Assembly (NCBI GenBank): GCA_904501885.1
Contig: CAJGCP010000010.1
Span: 10,374-74,373 of the forward strand
DNA from: an uncultured Acetatifactor sp.
GTDB lineage: Bacteria > Bacillota > Clostridia > Lachnospirales > Lachnospiraceae
DNA: 64,000 nt
Direction: 5' to 3'
Shown here: positions 8,549 through 17,663 of the stretch, in pieces
Position numbering within the stretch: position 1 is the first letter of the stretch
How the letters are laid out: the number at the start of each line of letters is the position of its first letter
Translations under genes and position numbers: made by a program
The notes under the pieces: generated by a model
The model's database searches: none
Seen by the model: only the letters and a program-made list of their open reading frames with translations
What the model was told of the DNA's origin: nothing

Positions 8549-9442
8549 TTATAATTCGATTTTAAATCCGTTTTCCCAACAGCCTCCCACAGGAATCCGT
8601 TCAATGGCAAGCTTGTCCTTGATTTCTCCACAAAAACCAACCTCGCCGCATACCCCGAACCAAGGTTCATAGCACAAGAACTGTGAGCCAGGAGTATGTT
8701 CACGCCATATGCCCCAGTAAGGTGCATCCGACAAAACTTTTGCCACAATATTGCCCTCTCTGTCACACAGGCCAAGGCCTCCGATTTCCTTTTCATTTAC
8801 CAGAATGGTATCGTACTTTTCTGTATTCTCCACTGCCGGCATAATGCCGTTTTCCATGGGAATTTCTACAGTCTCCCCTGCCAGCAATCCGTCGGCATTA
8901 ATTACCAGACTGACAATACTCTGAAGGTTCTCAAGCACTTTACCCTTTTTATCTAAATATGCAATCTTGCATCCCTCCATATCTCCATGAGGGAACAAAA
9001 ATCCGGGGTGTCCGCCAATGGAGAAGTACATCTCTTCGTCCGACTTATTGTGTACACGCCAGGTAACCTGCAAACACTTCTCTCCTTGGGGCAACTCATA
9101 AATCACTTCCAGCAGAAACTTAAAGGGATATACTTCCAATCGTTCCGGTGTGTCAGTCAAAGTAAATACGATTTTGTTGGGCTCTATGCTCTGCACATCA
9201 TAGATGCTCTCACGGGCAAATCCGTGATACTTGAGAAAATATTTTTCGCCTTTATGTTTAAAATGTTTCTCATGCATTCTGCCCACAATCGGAAACAAAA
9301 GCGGTGTGCTTCTTCCCCAGTTTTCCTCGTCACCGGGCCACAGGTATTCCTGTCCGGTTTCCTTCATCACCATGGACTTAGCCTCTGCGCCTTTGGTAAT
9401 CGCCTCTACCGCAATGTATTCGTTTTCTATTTTGTATCTCAT
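8549..9442 (-). CDS. Aldose 1-epimerase family protein (LacX-like)
   Basis: A 297-residue beta-sandwich protein of the galactose mutarotase superfamily. Seen are the early GAEAKSMVMKETGQEYLWPGD region, the GRSTPLLFPIVGRM motif, YHGFAR (His as in mutarotase active sites) and SIGGHPGF with a second His. Members of this subgroup (LacX, YeaD-like) are often annotated only by family. It may interconvert sugar anomers in the cytosol, but the substrate is unknown. The start is Met of MRYKIENEY with GAGG 6 bases ahead; an in-frame GTG 4 codons earlier overlaps the ftsH stop. The gene follows ftsH directly and is probably cotranscribed. Confidence 0.82.
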   Translation of the reverse strand: MRYKIENEYIAVEAITKGAEAKSMVMKETGQEYLWPGDEENWGRSTPLLFPIVGRMHEKHFKHKGEKYFLKYHGFARESIYDVQSIEPNKIVFTLTDTPERLEVYPFKFLLEVIYELPQGEKCLQVTWRVHNKSDEEMYFSIGGHPGFLFPHGDMEGCKIAYLDKKGKVLENLQSIVSLVINADGLLAGETVEIPMENGIMPAVENTEKYDTILVNEKEIGGLGLCDREGNIVAKVLSDAPYWGIWREHTPGSQFLCYEPWFGVCGEVGFCGEIKDKLAIERIPVGGCWENGFKIEL

Positions 9443-9450
9443 AGTATACC

Positions 9451-11580
9451 TCACATTTTTCCTTTTGAAAATCTGCCCACGGGCCCTTCTTCGGCAGGTG
9501 CTTCGTTCTGTACCGGATTCTCTGCTTCCTCAGAAGTTTCTTCTACAGCTTGGTCTTCCCGGTCTGCAGGCAGTTCTGTTTCTACCGGCGTATCTTCCGG
9601 GGCTACCTCTTGGTTTTCCACAGGCGCAGAATTTTCTTCTACCTCAACAGGGGGTTCTGCTTTGGTCTCCTCCGGCTCAGGCAATCCTTTTTCCTGACGA
9701 TAAATGGCCATAAACTCTTTGCCGGTGATGGTTTCCTTTTCAATCAAGTATTCTGCCAGCTTATCCATCAGCTCCCGGTTGCCGCGCAAAAGTTCCAATG
9801 CTTTCTCATAGCTTTCCTTCAAGATTTCAATCACTTCTGCATCGATTTCTGCTGCAGTTGCGTCGCTACAGGTCAAAGCCATTCTGCCTTCCAGATACTG
9901 GCTCTCCACAGTTGCCAGGCCCACCAGGCCAAAGCGTTTGCTCATACCGAACCGGGTTACCATATTGCGGGCAATGGAGGTTGCCTTTTCGATATCATTG
10001 GCTGCACCGGTAGTCACTGTGTCAAACACAATTTCCTCTGCGGCGCGACCGCCCAAGAAACTTACCAGCAGATCTCTCAGTTCTGCCTCTGTATTCAAAT
10101 ACTTTTCTTCCTCGGGCACATGCATTACATAGCCAAGGGCACCCATAGTACGGGGTACAATGGTGATTTTCTGCACAGGTTCCGAGTTCTTTTGCAGGGC
10201 ACTGATGAGCGCATGACCCACTTCATGATAGGAGACGATTCTTCTCTCCTCCTTGCTCATGATCCGGTCCTTCTTTTCCTTGCCCACAAGCACCACTTCA
10301 ACCGCATTGAACAGGTCCTTCTGGCTCACATATTCTCTGCCCTCTTTCACTGCATTAATAGCGGCTTCGTTGATCATATTTGCCAAATCGGATCCCACCG
10401 CACCACTGGTGGCCAAAGCGATGGCATCCAAATCCACGGTTTCATCCATTTTCACATCCTTCGCGTGTACCTTGAGGATTTCCACGCGGCCCTTCAAGTC
10501 CGGCTTATCCACGATGATTCTGCGGTCAAAACGTCCGGGACGAAGCAATGCCTTGTCCAAAATCTCAGGCCGGTTGGTGGCCGCCAAAATCAGGATACCC
10601 TTGGAACTATCGAAACCATCCATTTCGGACAGGAGCTGATTCAGAGTCTGCTCTCTTTCTTCATTGCCGCCACCGTATTTGGAATCACGGCTCCGGCCGA
10701 TGGCATCAATCTCATCGATAAATATAATACAAGGCGCCATTTTATTGGCTTCCTTAAACAAATCTCGCACTCTGGACGCGCCCACACCTACGAACATTTC
10801 CACAAAGTCAGAACCTGTCAGTGAGAAAAAGGGCACATGGGCTTCGCCGGCTACCGCCCTCGCCAGCAGGGTTTTACCGGTACCGGGAGGTCCCACCAAA
10901 AGGGCACCTTTCGGCAATTTCGCACCGATGCTGGAATATTTGCCGGGGTTGTGTAGGAAATCCACGATTTCCACCAGGGATTCTTTTGCTTCCTCTTCGC
11001 CGGCTACATCCTTAAAGGTCACTCCTGTTTCCTTTTGCACATAGACTTTGGCGTTGCTCTTGCCCACACTCATGGGGCCACCGGCACCGCCGCCCATTTT
11101 GCGGAACAGTCCACCCAACAGCAGCCACATCAAAAGCACAGGCAGAATCAAATACAACAGAATATCCAAAAGCACATTAGAGCCTTCGCTTAAGATACGA
11201 CTACCCTCAATTCCCTTCTCCTCCAAGCGGGCGGTAAGAGTATCTAAATCCTCCATCAAATTGGTGGAATAAGTAGTTTTGGTTTCCAACAAAAAGGGAT
11301 ATCGAGTGATGGGAGCGTCTTTCTTCTCCTCCCCTGTCTCCTTCAAGGTGAACAGGATCTGTCCACTGCTCTGGACTTCCACCTCCTCTACCTGCTCTTG
11401 CTCAATCATATTCAAAAATTCCGTGTAGCTGACTTCCTCCGCGCTACTGTTTCCACCCAAAAAGGTGTTCCATATCATAAAAATAAACAGCAGCATCCCC
11501 AGACCTGCCAGCAATAATGTCATTAAACTGGGTTTCTTGGGCGCTCCGGGCCCTTTCCCCTGATTTCCTTGTTGATTCAT
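9451..11580 (-). CDS. ftsH: ATP-dependent zinc metalloprotease FtsH
   Basis: A 709-residue membrane protease that degrades misfolded and regulatory proteins at the cytoplasmic membrane. Two membrane segments (about 19-42 and 136-158) flank an outside domain. The AAA ATPase follows, with Walker A GPPGTGKT at 230-237 and Walker B IIFIDEID at 285-292, then the zinc site HEVGH at 452-456 and the likely third ligand Asp529. Residues 633-709 form a very acidic, Pro- and Glu-rich tail, longer than in many FtsH proteins. Start chosen at MNQQGNQGK, with GAGAGG just upstream, rather than a Met 7 codons before. Confidence 0.97.
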   Translation of the reverse strand: MNQQGNQGKGPGAPKKPSLMTLLLAGLGMLLFIFMIWNTFLGGNSSAEEVSYTEFLNMIEQEQVEEVEVQSSGQILFTLKETGEEKKDAPITRYPFLLETKTTYSTNLMEDLDTLTARLEEKGIEGSRILSEGSNVLLDILLYLILPVLLMWLLLGGLFRKMGGGAGGPMSVGKSNAKVYVQKETGVTFKDVAGEEEAKESLVEIVDFLHNPGKYSSIGAKLPKGALLVGPPGTGKTLLARAVAGEAHVPFFSLTGSDFVEMFVGVGASRVRDLFKEANKMAPCIIFIDEIDAIGRSRDSKYGGGNEEREQTLNQLLSEMDGFDSSKGILILAATNRPEILDKALLRPGRFDRRIIVDKPDLKGRVEILKVHAKDVKMDETVDLDAIALATSGAVGSDLANMINEAAINAVKEGREYVSQKDLFNAVEVVLVGKEKKDRIMSKEERRIVSYHEVGHALISALQKNSEPVQKITIVPRTMGALGYVMHVPEEEKYLNTEAELRDLLVSFLGGRAAEEIVFDTVTTGAANDIEKATSIARNMVTRFGMSKRFGLVGLATVESQYLEGRMALTCSDATAAEIDAEVIEILKESYEKALELLRGNRELMDKLAEYLIEKETITGKEFMAIYRQEKGLPEPEETKAEPPVEVEENSAPVENQEVAPEDTPVETELPADREDQAVEETSEEAENPVQNEAPAEEGPVGRFSKGKM

Positions 11581-11627
11581 ATCTTTCCTCTCATCCAACA
11601 TTTGTTTTGGGTGTAATAGTTTATTTT

Positions 11628-11656
11628 ATTATAGGTATTCTAATTTGATAAATCAA
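11628..11656 (-). promoter_or_regulatory. Putative ftsH promoter
   Basis: Leftward TTGATT (11651-11656), 17-base spacer, perfect TATAAT (11628-11633), about 47 bases before the ftsH start. The region is strongly A+T rich. Confidence 0.65.
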
Positions 11657-11793
11657 TACTTGAAATGTGAAAAAAAGGTGAGGATTGTTAAAGATTTCTA
11701 AAATATTTTCATTCCCAACCGACAAAAACTATGATAAAATACTAAGGTGGTTTTATTATTATGTACTGTTTGCGGACAGAAATGAGGATATTT

Positions 11794-13269
11794 ATGCGAA
11801 TCGGATTTGATAATGACAAATATTTACGATTACAATCTGAAAATATCAAGGAAAGAATCAACCAGTTCGGCAACAAATTGTATTTGGAGTTCGGCGGCAA
11901 ACTTTTTGACGATTACCACGCGTCTCGAGTGCTTCCCGGCTTTGCTCCTGATGCAAAATTGCAGATGTTGATGCAGTTGTCCGAGTACGCTGAAATTGTG
12001 ATTGTCATCAGCGCGCATGATATCGAAAGAAATAAAGTGCGCGGCGATTTAGGTATCACCTACGACCTGGACGTACTCCGTGTTCGCGACGAGTATCTGA
12101 AGAAAGGACTGTATGTCGGCAGTGTGGTGATTACCCATTACTCCGGTCAGAACAGTGCCGACCAGTTTAAAGCAAAGCTGGAAAAACAAAACATCAAAGT
12201 ATACCTGCACTATATAATCGAAGGATATCCTTCCAATGTTCCCTTGATTGTCAGCCAGCAGGGTTATGGTAAAAATGATTACATCGAAACCAGCCGCCCT
12301 CTGGTGGTAGTGACCGCTCCCGGAGCAGGCAGCGGAAAAATGGCCACCTGTCTCTCCCAGCTGTATCACGACAATTTGCGTGGAATTAAGGCCGGGTATG
12401 CAAAGTTCGAGACTTTCCCCATCTGGAATATCCCGTTGAAGCATCCTATTAATCTGGCTTATGAAGCTGCCACTGCAAACATCGACGATGTCAATATGAT
12501 TGATCCGTATCATCTGGAGGCATACGGCGAAACTGCAGTCAACTATAACCGCGACATAGAAATTTTCCCCGTTATGAATGCCATATTCGAAGGCATTTAC
12601 GGAAAAAATCCCTATAAATCTCCCACCGATATGGGTGTAAATATGGCAGGTAACTGCATTATTGATGACGATGCATGCCGTCAGGCGTCCCATATGGAAA
12701 TTATTCGCCGATATTACACCGCACTGAACAAGGTGGCAAAGGGCGAGTCTGCAGAAAACGAAGTTTATAAAATCGAACTGATTATGAATCAGGCCAAAAT
12801 CTCCCCTGCGGACAGAGGTGTCACAGTAGCGGCGAAGCAGCGGGCAGAAAAGTTAGGGGTTCCCACTGCTGCCATGGAACTCCCCGACGGCCACATTATT
12901 ACCGCTAAGACCACGGATTTCTTGGGTGCATCCGCAGCACTGCTTTTGAATGCTTTGAAATATTTGGCAGGTGTGGACCACGACACGAAACTCATCAAAC
13001 CGGAAGCCATTGAGCCCATTCAGGATTTGAAGGTTCGCTATCTGGGCGGTAGAAATCCCCGCCTGCATGCAGACGAAGTGCTGATTGCACTGACGCTGGC
13101 AGCATGCACCGACGAGAACGCCAAACGTTCTCTGGAACAGCTTCCGAAGCTAAAAGGATGTCAGGCACACACTTCCGTGATGATTCCCGAAGTAGATTGC
13201 AAGATTTACAAGAAGTTAGGTGTAGATGTGACCTGTGAGCCTGTAGAGAACACCAAGAAGCATTACTAA
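11794..13269 (+). CDS. DUF1846 domain-containing protein
   Basis: A 491-residue protein matching the DUF1846 family from end to end: the start MRIGFDNDKYLRLQ, the middle GAGSGKMATCLSQLYHD (P-loop-like, near residues 188-204) and AHTSVMIPEVD near the C-terminus. The family is widespread in Firmicutes, has solved structures, and I know of no established reaction, so none is assigned. I chose the Met 11 codons into the open frame because GAGGA stands 5 bases ahead of it and because family members begin with MKIGFD-like sequence. It is a single-gene unit closed by a strong terminator. Confidence 0.93.
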   Translation: MRIGFDNDKYLRLQSENIKERINQFGNKLYLEFGGKLFDDYHASRVLPGFAPDAKLQMLMQLSEYAEIVIVISAHDIERNKVRGDLGITYDLDVLRVRDEYLKKGLYVGSVVITHYSGQNSADQFKAKLEKQNIKVYLHYIIEGYPSNVPLIVSQQGYGKNDYIETSRPLVVVTAPGAGSGKMATCLSQLYHDNLRGIKAGYAKFETFPIWNIPLKHPINLAYEAATANIDDVNMIDPYHLEAYGETAVNYNRDIEIFPVMNAIFEGIYGKNPYKSPTDMGVNMAGNCIIDDDACRQASHMEIIRRYYTALNKVAKGESAENEVYKIELIMNQAKISPADRGVTVAAKQRAEKLGVPTAAMELPDGHIITAKTTDFLGASAALLLNALKYLAGVDHDTKLIKPEAIEPIQDLKVRYLGGRNPRLHADEVLIALTLAACTDENAKRSLEQLPKLKGCQAHTSVMIPEVDCKIYKKLGVDVTCEPVENTKKHY

Positions 13270-13296
13270 GATTTTCCTTATAGACGATAAAAGCAT

Positions 13297-13344
13297 AAAA
13301 GTCTGTGTATCGATGAGATTTCCTCACCGCCACACAGACTTTTT
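13297..13344 (+). terminator. Rho-independent terminator after the DUF1846 gene
   Basis: AAAAGTCTGTGT (13297-13308) pairs perfectly with ACACAGACTTTT (13332-13343); the loop contains a small TGAG/CTCA pairing. A T run follows on the + strand, and the A run on the other side may let it also serve the convergent trmB. Confidence 0.85.
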
Positions 13345-13381
13345 ATTGTCACTCATTATTATTTATCCGGCCAACTGCCAT

Positions 13382-14026
13382 TTATCTATAGATAATATAC
13401 TTACAAATGGGATTGCCCATGGAGGAAAACTTCTCCTCATATTCCGTCATTACATTACCTTCCACCAGCTTCTCATCTGCGTGCAGGTCGTATGTAATCA
13501 CTTCCGCCTTCCATCCAGCGGGTTCCAATTCTTCCACCGCAAAATCAAACAGGGGACGATTATCCGTTTTGAATTCCAATTTGCCACCCTTTTTCAGAAT
13601 AATATTGTATCGAGCCAGGAACTCTCTGGACGGCAATCGTCTCTTGGCATGTCTGTCCTTAGGCCATGGATCTGAAAAATTCAAATAAATCCGGTCCACC
13701 TCGCCGGCGCCAAATACTTTCGTAATATCTTCCGCGTCCATACGCAGGAATTTCAGATTCGGCAGTTCCTCTAATTCCATCTTCTGCAACGCGCGAAGTA
13801 ATACACTGGAATATTTCTCAATCCCCACATAATTGATGTGGGGGTTTTGTTTTGCCATAGCGTGAATGAATTTTCCTTTACCCATTCCAATCTCGATGTG
13901 GATGGGCCGGTCATTTCTAAAAATTTCCTTCCAAGTACCGGGGCACTGGGGCTGAATTTCTTCCTGTATCACAAATCTGCTTTCTGCAATCACTTCTCTG
14001 GAGCCTGTTATATTTCGTAGACGCAT
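13382..14026 (-). CDS. trmB: tRNA (guanine-N7-)-methyltransferase
   Basis: A 214-residue enzyme that methylates N7 of guanosine 46 in the tRNA variable loop. The S-adenosylmethionine site IEIGMGKGKFI lies near residues 44-54, NFSDPWPKDRHAKRRL near 116-131 is the hallmark TrmB motif, and the end has TEYEEKF. The open frame extends 74 codons upstream but the family length (about 213) and a GAGG site 8 bases ahead fix the start at Met of MRLRNITG. Confidence 0.96.
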   Translation of the reverse strand: MRLRNITGSREVIAESRFVIQEEIQPQCPGTWKEIFRNDRPIHIEIGMGKGKFIHAMAKQNPHINYVGIEKYSSVLLRALQKMELEELPNLKFLRMDAEDITKVFGAGEVDRIYLNFSDPWPKDRHAKRRLPSREFLARYNIILKKGGKLEFKTDNRPLFDFAVEELEPAGWKAEVITYDLHADEKLVEGNVMTEYEEKFSSMGNPICKYIIYR

Positions 14027-14060
14027 TCGACTAACCTCTTCTCTGTTTGCTTCTTGTGAA

Positions 14061-14089
14061 AGTATAGCACACCCCTTCCATTTAGTAAA
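14061..14089 (-). promoter_or_regulatory. Putative trmB promoter
   Basis: Leftward TTTACT (14084-14089), 17-base spacer, TATACT (14061-14066), 35 bases ahead of the trmB start. Confidence 0.5.
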
Positions 14090-14106
14090 GAAACGCCTCT
14101 CCGAAT

Positions 14107-14232
14107 TTACAACATCAGTTCCAAAAAGAAGGACGCAAGGGATATGACTGCACCGGCAATCAAAAGATAGGCCCACAGCCGCTTCTGCTTCCAGTAGACC
14201 ACAGCTTCGCAAACCGTTGAACGATGAAACAT
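14107..14232 (-). CDS. Possible 41-residue single-span membrane peptide
   Basis: A short open frame reading MFHRSTVCEAVVYWKQKR, then about 21 hydrophobic residues (LWAYLLIAGAVISLASFFLE), ending LML. The charge pattern (KQKR before the hydrophobic stretch) is that of a single membrane span with its N-terminus inside. It fills the gap between trmB and the rightward carboxypeptidase gene. Against it: no good ribosome site stands at the right distance. I do not recognise it; it could be chance. Confidence 0.4.
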   Translation of the reverse strand: MFHRSTVCEAVVYWKQKRLWAYLLIAGAVISLASFFLELML

Positions 14233-14310
14233 TTTGTTGTAAAGGCATTCCCTATGGTTTTTTTAGAAAAATAGTGTATAATATCTCTATACATACAAGA
14301 GAGGTATTTT

Positions 14311-15777
14311 ATGTTCCGCAAAAAGTTATGTAAATCTGTTAGTGCCAGCAAAGCAATAGGCTTACTCCTGTTGGTTGCCATTCTCAGTATTTCGCCCCTG
14401 TCATATGTACAGGCGGCGCCTTTGACTGCAGAAGAAGCAGCACGCCTAAGGCAACATCAATCCCTGCCCGTTCAGACCAATGAAGTTGCAGGCTGGCCCA
14501 CCGGGCCCATCGTAGGCGCAGAATCCGCCATTCTTATAGAGGCGGAAACCGGTGCAATTCTCTATGCCAAAAACATTCATCAAAAACAGTTTCCCGCCAG
14601 CATCACCAAAATCCTCACCACCCTGATGATGACAGAACTGTGCGAATTGGACGAGATGGTTACCTTCTCCCACGATGCGGTGTTTGACACCCCCAGAGAC
14701 AGCAACCATATCGCCATGGACGTGGGACAGGCGTTGAACATCGAACAATGTCTAAACGCCATTCTTATCCGCTCTGCCAACGAAGTGGCTTTTGCCGCAG
14801 CAGAGCACATTTCAGGCAGTACGGATTGGTCTGTGTTTGCAGACATGATGAACAAGCGGGCAGCAGAACTGGGGTGTCTCAATACCCACTTTGTGAACCC
14901 CAACGGTTTGCCTGACGATAATCACTACACCACCTGCTATGATATGGCGATGATAGGAAAAGCTTTTTTTGCCAATGAGATGCTATGCAAAATCACTCTC
15001 TCCAGGCGTTTGGAAATTCCGGCATCCGACACAGTTCCCCAGAGCAAACTGGAAATGAACGCCATGCAAATCATTCCCGGCAAGAAATATTCATATGAGT
15101 ACTTGGTGGGATGCAAAACAGGATTTACGGAGACAGCCAGATACAGTTTAGTTTCCTGTGCTCAGAAGGGCGACTTGAAGCTGATTTGCGTAGTTATGAA
15201 CGACGAGAATCCCTATCAGTATGAAGATACGATATCCTTGTTCAATTATGGCTTTTCCAATTTTGACAAATTAAACATTGCGGAGCAGGAAACCAAATTT
15301 GATTTGTCCGGGGGAGAAATGTTCCATTATGGTATTGATATTTTTGCCAGTTCCCAGCCCCTGCTCTCCCTAAATAAGGAAGATGTGATTGTATTGCCCT
15401 CCACGCTTACATTAGAAGACTTAGAAAGCAATGTGACCTATTCCCAAGAAGAAAATACAGCCGCCACCATTTCCTATACCTACGGTGGTATGCAATTGGG
15501 AGATGTGCGGGTACATTTTACATCAGCAGTCAATCACCTCCCCCACGAGGATGGCGAAGAACCGGAGGATATCCGTCCTGCGCCTTCGCCGGAGAAGACA
15601 TCCTTTGTCCCCATTAACATCCTCACTCTCATCCTGATTATCCTGGGTCTTGGAGTATTGGGATTTGTGGTGGTATTCTTCCGGGCCGCTCTAAGAAATT
15701 ATCAGGAATCACGTATCAGAACAAGCAGCCGTCGACGTTGGAGACAGCGCAATCGCAGAAGAAGACGCAGATTCTAA
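14311..15777 (+). CDS. D-alanyl-D-alanine carboxypeptidase (PBP5/DacF type)
   Basis: A 488-residue secreted, membrane-held penicillin-binding protein that trims the last D-Ala from peptidoglycan stem peptides. A signal peptide occupies about residues 1-36. The serine active site motifs are SITK (97-100), SAN (155-157) and KTG (269-271). After the C-terminal domain comes a real membrane span (about 434-460) and then a short tail with 14 Arg in the last 28 residues. Most family members anchor by an amphipathic helix, so span plus Arg-rich tail is unusual. TATAAT at 14277-14282 is a probable -10, about 30 bases upstream. Confidence 0.95.
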   Translation: MFRKKLCKSVSASKAIGLLLLVAILSISPLSYVQAAPLTAEEAARLRQHQSLPVQTNEVAGWPTGPIVGAESAILIEAETGAILYAKNIHQKQFPASITKILTTLMMTELCELDEMVTFSHDAVFDTPRDSNHIAMDVGQALNIEQCLNAILIRSANEVAFAAAEHISGSTDWSVFADMMNKRAAELGCLNTHFVNPNGLPDDNHYTTCYDMAMIGKAFFANEMLCKITLSRRLEIPASDTVPQSKLEMNAMQIIPGKKYSYEYLVGCKTGFTETARYSLVSCAQKGDLKLICVVMNDENPYQYEDTISLFNYGFSNFDKLNIAEQETKFDLSGGEMFHYGIDIFASSQPLLSLNKEDVIVLPSTLTLEDLESNVTYSQEENTAATISYTYGGMQLGDVRVHFTSAVNHLPHEDGEEPEDIRPAPSPEKTSFVPINILTLILIILGLGVLGFVVVFFRAALRNYQESRIRTSSRRRWRQRNRRRRRRF

Positions 15778-15783
15778 AACAAC

Positions 15784-15812
15784 ATGCCCCCTGTCAGCAG
15801 GACAGGGGGCAT
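15784..15812. terminator. Bidirectional terminator between convergent genes
   Basis: ATGCCCCCTGTC (15784-15795) pairs perfectly with GACAGGGGGCAT (15801-15812) around a 5-base loop. It lies between the stop of the carboxypeptidase gene and that of the leftward exonuclease gene. T-rich sequence follows on both sides (TTTTTT at about 15829 on the + strand, TTGTTTTAG on the other). Confidence 0.8.
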
Positions 15813-15832
15813 ATGAATTCATTGTTAATTTT

Positions 15833-16783
15833 TTAGGACTGACGTCTTTTTCTTAACTCCACTACATGCAGTTTTTTGGCTTCCAATGCCTGGGCTTCCG
15901 TCTCGTCTATCAACTTCGTAGTTTTCACCGCAAAACATCCTCCACCGGGACCTTTACGGATTCGAATTTTTCCCTTCAAATAGCCATGCTTATGGCAGTA
16001 GGCCAAGCAATAATAATGCTTCCCATTGGGAGTAAACCACTTTATCTTCTTTCTCAGGTTGCGACGACAGAGATAGCATTTACTGGAAATCACCTCTCTA
16101 TCTCCAAACATTTCCTTTTTATCCGCGAACTCTCTGGAAATATACTTCATATAGGTGTCGAATTGCACCTTGATTTCTGATCGACGGTCTACCGGCGGAT
16201 GATAAGTATCATAGGATATTTTGCTCATCACCTCCGGATGCTCTGCAAGAATCCGTTTCATGACCTGACCGGTATAAAACGCATCCTCCAACGCTCTATG
16301 AAACGGCTTTTTCTTTTCTATTTGCAGGAAGTCTACTGCATACTCCAGCGACTTTCTGGATTTACCATCCTCGTAAGCCAAGCTAAACAGTTTCTGCGCA
16401 TCCAAAAAAGGAATCGGTCCATCTTCAAACACATACATATCATAGAACTCCAGATTCCTCTGTAATTCTGTCAGATCGGCGGCTCCCCAAGTGCAAAAAA
16501 TGTATTTCTCTCCGCACCAGCGAAGGAATTCCTCCGCCACCTTGAAAAAAGCTTTCCCGTTTTTCAGTTCCTTCATCTGTAAATGAATCAATTCACCGGT
16601 AATCCGGTGCATCTCTTTATACACCTGCGGTTGGATGAGTTGGCTGAACTCACCCATGTCCTTCCCGGAAGGATCCAATTTTACCGCACCGATTTCTATA
16701 ATCTCAAAGGGAAGTGTTGCCACTTCCCTTTGTTGTTCGATTTTTCCTTGATTCCATTCTAAATCTAAAACAATATAATTCAT
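15833..16783 (-). CDS. DEDDh-type 3'-5' exonuclease domain protein
   Basis: A 316-residue protein whose first 190 residues form an exonuclease of the RNase T/DnaQ superfamily. Catalytic motifs: D-x-E in LDLEWNQ (residues 7-9), and HRALEDA with the final His and Asp near residues 178-182. It resembles KapD/ERI-1-like nucleases. The remaining 120 residues include a cysteine-containing part (CYLCRRNLRKK and later YYCLAYCHKH) that may bind zinc, and a very basic end. The substrate is unknown. It is the last gene of a leftward group beginning with mecA. Confidence 0.85.
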   Translation of the reverse strand: MNYIVLDLEWNQGKIEQQREVATLPFEIIEIGAVKLDPSGKDMGEFSQLIQPQVYKEMHRITGELIHLQMKELKNGKAFFKVAEEFLRWCGEKYIFCTWGAADLTELQRNLEFYDMYVFEDGPIPFLDAQKLFSLAYEDGKSRKSLEYAVDFLQIEKKKPFHRALEDAFYTGQVMKRILAEHPEVMSKISYDTYHPPVDRRSEIKVQFDTYMKYISREFADKKEMFGDREVISSKCYLCRRNLRKKIKWFTPNGKHYYCLAYCHKHGYLKGKIRIRKGPGGGCFAVKTTKLIDETEAQALEAKKLHVVELRKRRQS

Positions 16784-16803
16784 AAAATCCTTCTAAATTG
16801 CTT

Positions 16804-17640
16804 TTAATCTAATTTCACAAACTGCTTCTCAATCCAGGTATGTACCAGAGAAACCCATGAATTTACCTCATCCTGTCTATCGACAGTTCCCACCTGGGTC
16901 AAGCGGGTTCCAAGAGCCAATCCATGACATCCCTCAGGATAGATATGTAACTCAAACGGAACACCTGACCGGCGCAAATTTGTGGCAAGCAGTAGAGAAT
17001 TTTCTACCGGCACGGAACCATCTTCAAAAGTATGCCATATAAATGCCGGCGGGGTCTGATCTGTAACACGGTCTTCCAAGGAAAGAGATGCTCCCAATTC
17101 TGCTTCCTTATCGCCCAATAAAAATTTGAAGGAACCTCTGTGTGCAAACTCACCGGAAGTAATCACCGGATAACAAAGAATCATACCATCGGGGCGAAGT
17201 AATCTTTGCTCGGATTCCTTCAATCCCAGAGCCTCTCCTAAAAATCTTTCATTCCACAAAACGCCCATGGACGCTGCCAAATGTCCACCCGCAGAACATC
17301 CAAGCACAAAAATCTGCTCCGGATTCACATACCACTCTTCAGCATGCTGACGAACTGTCAAAACTGCTGTGGCCAATTCTGTCAGCGCTGTGGGATATTT
17401 CGCAGGATGTACGGAATACCAAAGCACTGCTGCATGATACCCCATTGCCAAAAACTGGGTGGCCATAATCTCGGCCTCTCTCTGGGACAGATGCTGATAG
17501 CCGCCGCCGGGACAGAGAATCACCAAAGGTCTGGGGGGCATGGTGAGTTCAATTCCCTCGTAATTATTGTGGATATAGGTAGTCAAACGGGCATATTCCT
17601 GTGAACCTTCTACCTGAATGGGAATCTCTTTATGAATCAT
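16804..17640 (-). CDS. Alpha/beta hydrolase, acetyl-esterase-like
   Basis: A 278-residue protein without signal peptide. It has the oxyanion-hole motif CPGGGYQHLS (near residues 48-57), the nucleophile elbow LGCSAGGHLAAS (Ser near 115) and a late His in YPEGCHGLALG (near 240). This is the pattern of BD-FAE/acetylxylan esterase-like enzymes (Aes/AxeA relatives) that remove acetyl or similar groups from small, often sugar, substrates in the cytosol. The exact substrate is open. It lies 23 bases after proS in the same direction. Confidence 0.85.
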   Translation of the reverse strand: MIHKEIPIQVEGSQEYARLTTYIHNNYEGIELTMPPRPLVILCPGGGYQHLSQREAEIMATQFLAMGYHAAVLWYSVHPAKYPTALTELATAVLTVRQHAEEWYVNPEQIFVLGCSAGGHLAASMGVLWNERFLGEALGLKESEQRLLRPDGMILCYPVITSGEFAHRGSFKFLLGDKEAELGASLSLEDRVTDQTPPAFIWHTFEDGSVPVENSLLLATNLRRSGVPFELHIYPEGCHGLALGTRLTQVGTVDRQDEVNSWVSLVHTWIEKQFVKLD

Positions 17641-17663
17641 CTTCGTCTCTCCTCTTATCTTTC

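Noticed and set aside
13382..14248. Longer form of TrmB beginning 74 codons upstream
   Set aside because: The extension matches nothing in the family, crosses a promoter and lacks a ribosome site.
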